55,798 bases of DNA, from the NCBI GenBank assembly GCA_015062805.1, contig SUTQ01000016.1, positions 1 through 55,798 of the forward strand. The letters run 5' to 3'. This document shows positions 44,593 through 54,668 of this stretch, in pieces. This DNA is from Methanosphaera stadtmanae (GTDB lineage Archaea > Methanobacteriota > Methanobacteria > Methanobacteriales > Methanobacteriaceae). A program made the position numbers and the translations under genes. Position 1 is the stretch's first letter, and each line of letters opens with the position of its first letter. The notes under the pieces are model-generated. The model ran no database searches, had not been told where the DNA came from, and saw nothing but the letters and a program-made list of their open reading frames with translations.

Positions 44593-45591
44593 ATGTGTAC
44601 ATCAATCAGTCTTTTAGCAGAAGACCATTATTTTGGAAGAAACTTGGATTTGGAATATTCATACAATGAAAGCGTAGTCATAACACCACAGGATTACTCC
44701 TTTAAATTCAGGGAAGTAGATGATATCGATTCACACTATGCAATAATTGGAATGGCCTTTGTGGTCGACAACTACCCACTCTACTATGAGGCATGCAACG
44801 AAAAAGGATTAGGCATGGCAGGACTAAACTATCCCAAAGCAGTATACAAAGAATATGATGAAAACAAGGACAACATCACGCCATTCGAATTTATACCATG
44901 GATACTTAGTCAATGTGAAAGTGTTGCCCAGGCAATGGAACTGATAGAAAACATAAATCTTGTTAACATCAACTTCAGTGATGAACTACCGTTGTCACCA
45001 TTACATTGGATGATATCTGATAAGAACGAGTCAATAGTAGTGGAATGTGAAAAAAAGGGATTGAAAGTCTATAAAAACAAGGCCAACGTATTAACCAATG
45101 CCCCATCCTTTGACAAACAACTGTTTAACCTAAACAACTACAGGCACCTATCCAGCAAAACACCAGAAAACACTTTCAGTGAAAGCCTTGAACTGGACAC
45201 ATACTCCAGAGGAATGGGTGCTATGGGATTACCTGGAGACCTTTCATCCAGCTCAAGATTTGTGAGAGCCACTTTCACCCTACACAATTTGATTATCGGA
45301 GACAGCGAAGAGGAAAACGTCAACCAATTCTTCCACACACTGGAGAGTGTATCGCAAACAAGGGGATGCTGTGAAGTGGAACCCGGCAAATATGAATACA
45401 CCATCTACTCATCATGCATTAACACCGACAAGGGAATCTACTACTACAAAACATACTACAACAGCCAAATAAATGCGGTAAACATGTATAACTATGACTT
45501 GACAAGTGACGAGTTAGCAATATATCCACTAAACGAATATCCTGAAATCAATTATCAAAACAGTAAAAAGGAAGAGTATATGTTTAATTAG
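44593..45591 (+). CDS. bsh: Bile salt hydrolase / choloylglycine hydrolase, 332 aa
   Basis: An Ntn hydrolase of the choloylglycine/penicillin V acylase family. After Met removal Cys2 is the nucleophile; Arg16 and Asp19 (GRNLDLE), the Asn of MAGLNYP, the Asn of LTNAPSF and the Arg in SSSSRFVRA complete the active site. Length matches gut bile salt hydrolases, which split glycine or taurine from bile acids in the cytoplasm. AAGGAGA lies upstream. Codons end in C far more often than in neighbours (AAC, TAC, ATC, ACC), suggesting acquisition from, or adaptation toward, another genome. A penicillin acylase specificity cannot be excluded. Confidence 0.9.
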   Translation: MCTSISLLAEDHYFGRNLDLEYSYNESVVITPQDYSFKFREVDDIDSHYAIIGMAFVVDNYPLYYEACNEKGLGMAGLNYPKAVYKEYDENKDNITPFEFIPWILSQCESVAQAMELIENINLVNINFSDELPLSPLHWMISDKNESIVVECEKKGLKVYKNKANVLTNAPSFDKQLFNLNNYRHLSSKTPENTFSESLELDTYSRGMGAMGLPGDLSSSSRFVRATFTLHNLIIGDSEEENVNQFFHTLESVSQTRGCCEVEPGKYEYTIYSSCINTDKGIYYYKTYYNSQINAVNMYNYDLTSDELAIYPLNEYPEINYQNSKKEEYMFN

Positions 45592-45787
45592 ATGAACATA
45601 TAACCTCCACCAATTTTTTTTGGATACGTTTTTATTTTCCTTTTCTTTTTAAGACATGTTTTAAGAGAAACTTTACAAGCAAGTAGACTGTCACATCCTT
45701 AAAACTCATTTTCAAAATAATTAATATAAAAAATACTTTTTAATATAATTATCAATAAAAAAAAATAGTAACGTGAGAAAAAGCATG

Positions 45788-46578
45788 TTACTTTGACTCT
45801 TTTTCTTCTTTTAATTCCTCAATCATTTCTTTCAATTCATCAAATTTCTTGTTATAATATCTGGTAATCAATGCAAGCGTAAGTGTGGCTGTACCTACTC
45901 CCGAAAGTACATAACCCGCCCATACAAGGAATAAACCATTAATTTTTCCGGCAATTGTAGTTCCAAGTATAGCGTAACCATTACTTGTAAAGGCATTAGA
46001 AACCATTATAAGAGAATCCAGCAAACTCACTTCCTCAACAAAAGCTGTCCAGATGAAACTGAAAAAGATTATACCAAATAACATGAGAATGGAATAACTT
46101 AAACCATTAGATTTAGTGTATCTTTTAAAACGCCGATAAAAATATAATACCATATACACCAAAGCTATGAAATGAATAATCAACAATATCCACAAGAACA
46201 ACTCAGATGAATCCAAGACCAGATAGTCAAAGCTTATAAAAGGCATTAATGCAAATGCCAATATCGCCGATTTGATATTCTCATATTTAATTAAGCATAT
46301 GGCAAATAAAGATATTATAATATCAAATACTGCAAAAAATATCAAATCGTTAGTCTGAAAAGTTAACTGGTAGAAAATATCAATCACAAACAATGTCATC
46401 ATAATCAGATACGAAACTTGCTTTAATGTTTGTATTTCTTCTACTGGAAATATTCCTCCATGTTTAGAATTCTAATATGGGAATTATTCTTTAAATACTT
46501 ATAAACTAATTTAAATAATGAAATGATTATTAAAAAAAGTATCAAAGAAAAGATAAAAAATTCTATTGCAATATCCAT
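45788..46578 (-). pseudogene. Potassium-channel-like membrane protein with one single-base frameshift
   Basis: An ATG at 46578 (GGAGA upstream) opens 45 codons with one membrane helix, ending at a stop at 46441. Adding one T in TATTTCCAG would join it, through PVEEIQTLKQVSYLI, to a 204-residue part with four more helices and a pore-like loop (SNAFTSNGYAILGTTIAG), then a final helix and a coiled coil (KKFDELKEMIEELKEEK). The loop sits where ion channels have TVGYG, but the filter is TSNGYA, so selectivity is uncertain. Total about 263 residues. If the break is real, translation could restart at the ATG at 46402. Confidence 0.55.
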
Positions 46579-46668
46579 GTTATATTCTCCTATATTATAT
46601 TATCTTATAGATAATTATTAAATAATTTGCAATGAATGAAAAAAAATAAAGAAAAAAGGTAACTAATG

Positions 46669-49600
46669 TTATATGGATATTTTAGTTGTTGTTGCAGCGT
46701 ATCGTGCATTTCCAGCGTATGATGAAGTTATATTATTTGTAATGTTTGGATTGATGGTTGCTGTGAATTTAAAGTTACCATATCCATCTGTTGTTACTTT
46801 ACTTTCTTGATTGTTAATTTTGATTGTTAATGGAGTGTACCTTAAATTGTTTCCATCACAATCAGTGAATTTACCTGTAATAGTTTTTAATTTAGTGTCT
46901 GTTGTATCCGTTTTTGCTAAGCTTATTTTTGTTGTTTTAGGTACTATACTAAGTGTAATTGTTGTTGTTGCTGCGGCATATCTAGCATTACCGTTGTATG
47001 ATGCTGTGATTGTATTGGTTCCTACTTTAGTAGCTTTGATAGTATAGTTATAATTTCCATATGCATCCGTTGTAACTGTTGTTTCCTGACCGTTAATCGT
47101 TAATTTGATAGGAGTGTATCTAAGGTTGTTTCCAGCAGCATCAGTGAATTTTCCTATGATGACAATGTTATCTGTGTATTCTACCGTCTTTGTAGTTTGT
47201 ACTGTGAGTTTTGTTGCCTTGCCCACATAGAAGTTTAGTATTTGTGATGTTGCTGCATATCTTGCATTTCCATTATATGAACCAGTTACATTGTTTAATC
47301 CTGATTTGGTTACTTTGACAGTGTATGTGAATACTCCCTGTCCATCCGTTTTAACTGTCACCTTATCATTGTTGATTTTCAAAATTACTGGCGTGTATCT
47401 TAAGCTGTTTCCATCATTATCCGTGAATTTACCTGAAATTTTAACATTTGTATTGATAGCCTGAGTTAGTATTTTATCAAATGTAATCTTTGTATTCTTC
47501 TTGGTAACTGTAAATTGCACACTTTGTTTTGAAGCCGTATATCTTGCATTACCTGCATAGGATACTGTCACATTATTCTTACCTATGACAGATGCTTTAG
47601 TTGTAAAGTTATAATATCCGTTTGCATCTGTTGTTACACGATTTGCATTGCCATTAAGGACAAGATTCAATGGAGTGTAACGTAATGAATTACCGGCATC
47701 ATCGGTGAATCTACCAGAGATAATCACTTGATCAGAATATTGTTTATTTCCAATAGGATTGATTTTTATTACACTGACTATCTTAGAACCTACATTGAAT
47801 GTTGTTTTTGTGGTTGTGGCAGCATATCTTGCATTACCCTGATATGATGCAGTTATATTATTTGTTCCCTCTTTAGTAGCTTTGAATGTTATATTAAATA
47901 TTCCATTAGCATCCGTTGTCGCTGTGGTATCTTGATTGTTGATCTTTAGTTTTACAGGAGTGTATCTTAGAGGATTGTTTTTAATGTCTGTGAATTTACC
48001 TGTTACATTAACATTATTATTTACTTTAACTCCAGTAATGGGATTCAATACAATTTTTGTAGCTTTTTTTGAAACATTGAATGTTACAATGCTAGTAATA
48101 TTTGATGTCCAGGTAGTCCATTCATCTGTTTCATTTGCTTCATAACGAATTGATACTATATTTGCTCCAATTAAATCAGCTTTAGCGTTCAAATTGAAAA
48201 AACCTTTAGCATCTGTTTTAACATCATACATTTTTCCATTTAGATTTACTTTTAAAGGAATATTGTTAGTATGATTGTTTATACATTCATTTAATTGTCC
48301 TGAAATATTAAATTCATCCATATATTGTTTAGGACTAATTTTATTAATAGTTATCATATTAAAATATATATTATCTCCCCTAGATGCATGGTTTTCAGAT
48401 ATTGTAGAATCTATTAGTTTCAATTCTCCAGAGTTATATATCGCACCACCTTGACCTTGATCAATTAATGTTTCTCCTGAGTTATCTAGCCATCTGACAA
48501 TATTTCGTGCAGTATTATTCATAAGTATAGAATTGTTCAATGTAAGATTAGCCTTATTAAGAATGGCCCCACCAGTTTTTGCACTATTATTAAAGAATTT
48601 TGAATTGTATATATTCATATTAGCACGATTATCAATAGCACTTACAAGACTATTATTAAAGAAAGTAGAATTATATATAGTAGTAGTTGCACTATTGATT
48701 ATTACAGAATTATAACCGTATTCATCCTTATTATTGTTAAATTTACAGTTATTTATTTTGAGATTACCTATATTAGCTATTGTACAATAGCTATGATTAG
48801 ATAGTTTTGTATCAATTAAGGTTAAATTACCTTCATTTGATATAGCAAAATTATTATTATCAAATAAACAGGATACAATTTCATATTTCATTTTACCGGA
48901 AATGGCAATACAAGGATAATCTCTAATTCCATTATTAAAGAATTTTGAATTTTGAATTACTACTTTTCCATTATCCATAACCGAATAAAATACATCAGCA
49001 TGGTTATAAATACCATCATTGTAGTTATTGATAAATGAGGTATTATTTATAATAAACGTCTGATTGTTCCATGAATCCATCATTATTACTCCAGCATATG
49101 TATAATTAGAAGTTACCTTATTATTGATAAATGATGAATTATTAATGCTAAACTTTCCATTAAAATTGTTTATTGTCATTCCTGTAGAATTAACGAATGA
49201 TGAGTCTCTAATGCTAAGGTTACCCATGTTATATATCAAGTAATCATCATTGATATTTATAAACTTTGAATTATGTAATTTCAGTCTACAATTTTCAAAT
49301 ATATACAACATAGATGAAGATGAAGTTTTATAATTTTTTATAGTAATGTCATTCAATTCAAGAGTATCTCCCTCTAATACACCTATAAATAACTCTAATT
49401 GTTTTCCATTCAAAGTAATGTTATTTCCGTTAATTATCACTTTATGTGAATTTGCCATAGTATTAACAGATATATCACATGTTGCATTATAATTTCCCGG
49501 TCTTAAATTTATAGTAAAATCTTTATCTTTACTTTGCTGCATAAGATTCATCTGTTTTGCAAACTCATCATAATTGTTTACATAAACGTTATTGTTAGCT

Positions 49601-49836
49601 TCTTTAATGGATTTATTATAATTTTTAGTTATTTGATTATCCGCCGTTTGAACAGAAGATTTTGTATTTTCATTCCCATTAACCACACTATTATCCAAAT
49701 CTGTTGAATCACCAACTTCATCCAATACTTTTTCACAGTTAGTGTAAGAATCATCAGATACTTCACTTGCACTTACTACTCCAATCAAAAGTATAAGCAG
49801 TGTGGTTAATAAGAATAATTTTTTCATATTATTCAT
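46669..49836 (-). CDS. Adhesin-like protein: beta-helix plus Ig-like repeats, 1055 aa
   Basis: A signal peptide (KKLFLLTTLLILLIGVVSA) is followed by about 450 residues of right-handed beta-helix with NNS(I/T)FxNN turns and GGAI(L/Y)N motifs. Six Ig-like repeats of about 95 residues come next: one divergent (about 505-595), then five close copies, each with ITGKFTD...LRYTP, TTDxxGxF and ITxSYxGNARYAAT. No C-terminal anchor or sorting signal is seen; the protein ends inside the last repeat. GGAGGAG precedes the ATG. Methanogen adhesin-like proteins of this type are thought to mediate contact with gut bacteria or host surfaces. Confidence 0.88.
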   Translation of the reverse strand: MNNMKKLFLLTTLLILLIGVVSASEVSDDSYTNCEKVLDEVGDSTDLDNSVVNGNENTKSSVQTADNQITKNYNKSIKEANNNVYVNNYDEFAKQMNLMQQSKDKDFTINLRPGNYNATCDISVNTMANSHKVIINGNNITLNGKQLELFIGVLEGDTLELNDITIKNYKTSSSSMLYIFENCRLKLHNSKFININDDYLIYNMGNLSIRDSSFVNSTGMTINNFNGKFSINNSSFINNKVTSNYTYAGVIMMDSWNNQTFIINNTSFINNYNDGIYNHADVFYSVMDNGKVVIQNSKFFNNGIRDYPCIAISGKMKYEIVSCLFDNNNFAISNEGNLTLIDTKLSNHSYCTIANIGNLKINNCKFNNNKDEYGYNSVIINSATTTIYNSTFFNNSLVSAIDNRANMNIYNSKFFNNSAKTGGAILNKANLTLNNSILMNNTARNIVRWLDNSGETLIDQGQGGAIYNSGELKLIDSTISENHASRGDNIYFNMITINKISPKQYMDEFNISGQLNECINNHTNNIPLKVNLNGKMYDVKTDAKGFFNLNAKADLIGANIVSIRYEANETDEWTTWTSNITSIVTFNVSKKATKIVLNPITGVKVNNNVNVTGKFTDIKNNPLRYTPVKLKINNQDTTATTDANGIFNITFKATKEGTNNITASYQGNARYAATTTKTTFNVGSKIVSVIKINPIGNKQYSDQVIISGRFTDDAGNSLRYTPLNLVLNGNANRVTTDANGYYNFTTKASVIGKNNVTVSYAGNARYTASKQSVQFTVTKKNTKITFDKILTQAINTNVKISGKFTDNDGNSLRYTPVILKINNDKVTVKTDGQGVFTYTVKVTKSGLNNVTGSYNGNARYAATSQILNFYVGKATKLTVQTTKTVEYTDNIVIIGKFTDAAGNNLRYTPIKLTINGQETTVTTDAYGNYNYTIKATKVGTNTITASYNGNARYAAATTTITLSIVPKTTKISLAKTDTTDTKLKTITGKFTDCDGNNLRYTPLTIKINNQESKVTTDGYGNFKFTATINPNITNNITSSYAGNARYAATTTKISI

Positions 49837-50195
49837 ATTTCTCCTCCATATCTCCTATTTACATTTATAATTTGAAGATTAATATTATATCATTTAATGA
49901 TATATATATATATAAAAATATATCATTACAGTTTAATATAATTATGTTAGCTAATTTAAGTCATTGCTTATTTTTTAGATTAATCTTATAAAATTAGAAT
50001 AGAATATTGTTCTGTTAAGATTTTAATTTAGAAATATCAGATTATTCTAGAAATTAATCTATTAATTTTAGTTAAATTATTTATATTATATTAGTTAATA
50101 GATTTAATTAAAGTTTTAAAGCATAAGATAAGTATTATCTTTAAATAATAGATAAATGTGTGAAAAAACTAGGGATAAGTGGAGATGATTGTGTT
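49837..50195. other. Intergenic, 359 bp, divergent promoter region
   Basis: AT-rich DNA with alternating TATATATATA around 49900-49920 that may serve as promoter for the adhesin. A frame open from a GTG at 50160 leads into the secreted protein gene, but its ribosome-binding site favours the ATG at 50196. Nothing else is seen. Confidence 0.35.
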
Positions 50196-50647
50196 ATGAA
50201 ATATAAATCACTTTTCGTTATGGGATTGATTCTTATATCTCTTTGTAGTATCTCAGCAATTTATGCTGACACATATGTGGTTGGAAATTCATCCTTTCAT
50301 TGCCTGATGGATATGGTCTGCAAGAACAGGGAAACCAGGCCATACTCTATAATGATGAATATGTAATGACTATGTATGAAGGTCCAGTAATCGATAACGA
50401 AGAAGCTATGCAAAAACGTATTGAAAAGGGTTATGCCTTTATCGGAGAACGGGATTATGAGTTTGATGGTGCTCAGATTAATCAACAGAACTACTATAAG
50501 GATGGCGTGAACTCCTGCGTTTATACCTTTGAAAAGAACGGGCAAACATACATTATAACATTGAACTTATATGAAGATCAGGAAATACCTGAATATGATG
50601 ACAATCCGGTTACTCAAATAATTGATACACTGGAACGTGTTAATTAA
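50196..50647 (+). pseudogene. Small secreted protein with one single-base frameshift, about 150 codons
   Basis: The ATG at 50196 gives a signal peptide (YKSLFVMGLILISLCSISAIYA) and TYVVGNSSF. At TCCTTTCATTGCC (near 50300) one missing T throws the frame; restoring it continues SLPDGYGLQEQGNQAILYND and on to DNPVTQIIDTLERVN. The mature part has alternating strands and ends in IIDTLE, as in small secreted proteins of unknown function from methanogens; the protein at 4248-4949 has a comparable size of globular region. Function unknown. Confidence 0.6.
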
Positions 50648-51721
50648 AAATATTAAACTATAAATAAACGGATGATATGAATTAGTAATTGATGTATCAT
50701 CCGATTTCTTCTACTTTTAATCAACTTATTATAAAAGCTTATTTGTAATTTATATTTTAGAATTAATGGAAAATAAGTATACAGGATAAAAGTATTTTAA
50801 AGATAATCATAGTCATTGGAGTAATAAATCATATAATTAACCTTTAAAACACCATAACATTATCCTTAAGTAAAAGGAGGTTTTAAAACCAATACACCAT
50901 GACAAATTATTTTATTAATGTAAGTATTATATAAACTTATATCTTTTCATTAATTTTCAATATGGAAAAGATTAGATTGAAAGTGATTTTTATGGAGTAT
51001 ACACCTCAGGAATATAGTCCAAAGGAAAGCAATCCTCCAACATTAATAGATCGATGTCAAACAATTCCTTTAAATCTTCTCAAAAATCAAAGTAAGTATC
51101 CGGATTACCGTTGGATAGTCCTATACGATATTTGCATCATTGGTAAAATGGACTGATTTCTATTTTTACAATATCACTGTTGTTTATCCTCGTTTTTACA
51201 GCTAATTTAAATTTTATATTTAGTATTATTTTTATATATTTTTTTCTATTAAATATTCCAGATAATCTGGCTTATTTAAATATAAATAATTGTCAGGTTA
51301 TAATTCAATCAATATAATATACATACTTATATATAAATGGAATATTAAATTACAATATATGAATTATTATATTCCACATATAGTAATATAAAATTATTCT
51401 TTAAATGGAATAATTTCCCCAAATAATGTTTACAGAATATTATTATTTAAAAATAAGAAAGAAACTAAGATATAATTAATAAAAAATTGTTTAGAATAAT
51501 TATAAGATAAAAAAAATTAATTTCAAAAGAATTGTTTGAAAATATTTTTATTCTACAGTTTTTCATTAAAGAAAATCACATTGAAAATATATTATTCAAA
51601 ACATAAAAGAATATCTTTTATATTTAAACAGTTTTTTATTTTAGAATTTACTATATCCTGTAAATAATAATTCAGAATAAATTATGATTTATTATAAAAA
51701 CAACAAAGGAATGATTAATAT
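50648..51721. other. Gene-poor stretch of about 1.07 kb with several inverted repeats
   Basis: The only ORF of note is the doubtful one at 50992-51156. The rest is AT-rich with CCAGATAATCTGG (51258-51270) and TGGAATAT...ATATTCCA (about 51339-51377). The last 60 bp (TTCAGAATAAA...ribosome-binding site) resemble the DNA before the paralogous adhesin at 54669, so the upstream region was duplicated with the gene. Confidence 0.4.
50992..51156 (+). CDS. Doubtful small ORF, 54 aa
   Basis: GTGAT lies 4 bases before an ATG at 50992, opening MEYTPQEYSPKESNPPTLID and ending CIIGKMD. Pro-, Tyr- and Asp-rich with no hydrophobic segment and no family I recognise. Base composition is a little less AT-rich than the surrounding DNA, which mildly favours coding. 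It could be a remnant of a longer gene. Confidence 0.3.
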   Translation: MEYTPQEYSPKESNPPTLIDRCQTIPLNLLKNQSKYPDYRWIVLYDICIIGKMD

Positions 51722-54370
51722 ATGGTAAATAAGAACATTAAAAAATTGTTATTATTTATTACATTATGCATTCTATAAATAGGAATTGTAAGTGCAAGAG
51801 ATGTTGAATCAAATGATACAACGGATGTTACACCCACAATTTCAGAAAAAACAACGGATACTGTGGATACAATATCTGAAGTTAAGGAAAATGTGATAAA
51901 TGATAATAATAAAGAAGAAATCAAAAAAGACACCAAAACAGAACCTGTTAAAGCTGCCAGTCAAAAACAAACTAAAAATTCTATAGATTACGTTCCAGAC
52001 ATATCTGTAGATGAAAGTGTTTTTGTTATGGGAACATTTACCGATGCCAACAATAATCCATTAAGATACACTCATCTAAAATTAGATGTTAATGGAGATT
52101 CTTATTACACTGAAACAGATGATTATGGTGACTACTTTGGAGAATACTTTGCAACTACCCCTGGTACAAAAACCATTACAGTATCCTGGGCTGGAAATAC
52201 CAATTATGCTGCATCAAGTGCAAAAAGAACATTTTATGTAGAAGGACAATATCCAACAAAAATAGTTTTAAACAGCATTAAAGATGTTAATCTTGGTGAT
52301 ACTGTAACAATAAGCGGATATTATTACTATGATCAAAATAAACCTCTAAAACAAACAACAATGACACTAAACATAAACGGAGCAAAATACTACGCAAAAA
52401 CAGACAACAACGGATACTTCACATACAACTACAAAACAACAAAAACAGGAACAAACACAATAACAGCATTCTATGCAGGAAATACACGATTCAAAGAAGC
52501 AACCAGTTCAAAAACATTCAACGTCAAAAGTGTAGGACCACAATACACATACATCACACTAAACAACATAAAAGAAGTTAAATTAGGTGAATACACCACA
52601 ATAAGTGGATACTACTACTACGACCAAGCAAAACCACTAAGACAAACAACAATGACACTAAACATAAACGGAGCAAAATACTACGCAAAAACAAACAGCA
52701 ACGGATACTTCACATACAACTACAAAACAACAAAAACAGGAACAAACACGCTGACAGTATCATACCCCGGAAACACAAACTTCAAAGCTGCCACTACAAC
52801 AAAAACATTCAACGTCAAAAATATAGGACCAGAATACACGTACATAACATTAAACAGCATCAAAAATGTTAAAGTTGGAGAAACCACTACAATAAGTGGA
52901 TACTACTACTACGACCAAGCAAAACCACTAAGACAAACAACAATGACACTAAACATAAACGGAGCAAAATACTACGCAAAAACAAACAGCAACGGATACT
53001 TCACATACAACTACAAAACAATTAAAGCAGGAACAAACAATGTCACGGTTTCCTATCCTGGAAACACAAACTTCAAAGCAGCCAGCACTACAAAAACATT
53101 CAATGTTGCTATAGTAAACACTTCAACTTATTTATATGGAATATCCTCAAAAGAATATGGAGATACAGTATACCTTGAAGGATATTTGAAAGATGCGAAT
53201 TATAATGCTTTAAAAGGCACAGGCGTATTCCTTAACATCAATGGAAAAAATTATGTTGCAAGAACCGATAGCTATGGATACTTCTATTATAATTATAAAG
53301 TAAATACTGTAGGATATAATACCGTGACTGCCACATTCAACGGAACAAAGAATTATGCAAAATCTTCCGATTTTAGTAGTTTCTATGTATCTCCTAAAGA
53401 AACTTACCTATATGTTAACAATATTTCATCCGCAACTATTGGCGAAAGTGTATCCATATCCGGAAGATATACTGATAACGATTACAATCCTCTAAAAGCT
53501 ACCACAATAACCATTAACATTAATGGAAATAAGTATTATGCTAAAACAGATAACTACGGATACTATTCACTAAATTATAACCCACAAAAAGGAGGAACCA
53601 ATAATGTTACAGTATCATATCCTGGAAATGAAAGATATTCTGGAGCAAGTGATAACACAACATTCTATGTATACAAAATTTCTACAATATTATCATTAAA
53701 TTCAATATCAAATATAATCATTGGCGACATTGCACAGATAAGTGGAAGATATACAGATGAAAACTACAACCCACTAAAATCAACAGCAATAACAATTAAC
53801 ATTAACGGAAACACATATTATGCAAGAACTGATAACTATGGATACTATTCCTATAACTATAAAACAAATACTTTAGGAACAAACTATGTAGAAGTATCCT
53901 ATCCAGGAAATGATAAATATTATGGAGATTCAGATAGTACTTCATTTACTGTGACTAAAGAAACATACACAGTAGAATTATATACTTATCCACTACTCAA
54001 TGGTTTTGCTCAAACCCAAGTACAAGTAGGAAAAGATAGATTCGATACATGGTATCAAACATATGAGGGTCAATATGATAAAGGAGTACATGTAGAAGTA
54101 ATAGGATATGATGAAAATACGGATACTTACAGTGCACCTCACGTATTCATTATGGATGCAACATTCTATTTCAAAGATAGTAATGGATATATTTATAGTG
54201 ATGGATATTCAATTGATTATGGTTATCAAGAGTATTTAGGTCATAAATTAGTATCTGGATATACACCATATATAGTATTGGTAACTTATCGTAAAATCAC
54301 GTCACATGAACAATATTTATTAGATAATGGATACCATTATGATAGAAATACAGACACTGTTGTATATTAA
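51722..54370 (+). pseudogene. Ig-repeat adhesin with in-frame stop codon in its signal peptide, 882 codons
   Basis: The ATG at 51722 (AAAGGAATGA upstream) begins NKNIKKLLLFITLCIL, then TAA at 51776-51778, then IGIVSARDVESND without loss of frame. The paralogue at 54669 has TTA at this position. Downstream, 830 residues are intact: seven Ig-like repeats of 80-100 residues (GYYYYDQ...NGYFTYNYK...SYPGNTNF) and a C-terminal domain of about 135 residues (FDTWYQTYEGQYDKGVHVEV) I do not recognise. Without the signal peptide the protein would not be exported. A restart at the GTG at 51863 would give a cytoplasmic product. A single T-to-A change explains the stop. Confidence 0.8.
52598..53021 (+). repeat. 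Near-identical tandem repeats within the adhesin gene (291-bp period)
   Basis: By eye, 133 bp at 52598-52730 are identical to 52889-53021, and much of this also matches 52351 onward; the period is 291 bp (97 codons). In these blocks nearly all Asn and Tyr codons end in C, whereas the rest of the gene prefers T. Similar blocks occur in the next gene (about 55280-55720). Confidence 0.8.
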
Positions 54371-54668
54371 TTATCATAAAATAACTTTTTTCTTTTTTTT
54401 AATTTATTTATTTGTATTAAAAAGTTTATTTTTTATAAAACTAAATATTCCAATTAGTTTGATTTATTAATATATAAATGATAATTTTTATATTTTTTAA
54501 TAAATTTCGAGATATTTATATATTAATGGAATATATATTATTTATTATCTGAATTAAATAATCCATGGATGAAATTATTCTTAATCTAATTATTCTTAAG
54601 TTTATAGACCTCTATTATATTAATTCAGAATAAATATTATTTATTCAAATAATAAGGAAGGATAATCT
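54371..54668. other. Intergenic, 298 bp, between tandem adhesin genes
   Basis: A T-rich stretch (TTTTTTCTTTTTTTTTAATT) directly after the first adhesin is a likely archaeal terminator. The remainder resembles the promoter region before 51722, including TTCAGAATAAA about 45 bp before the start. Confidence 0.45.

Noticed and set aside
52340-53030. Adhesin repeats as an inserted mobile element
   Set aside because: The period is a multiple of three and matches the Ig-like protein repeat exactly; there are no terminal inverted repeats or transposase.
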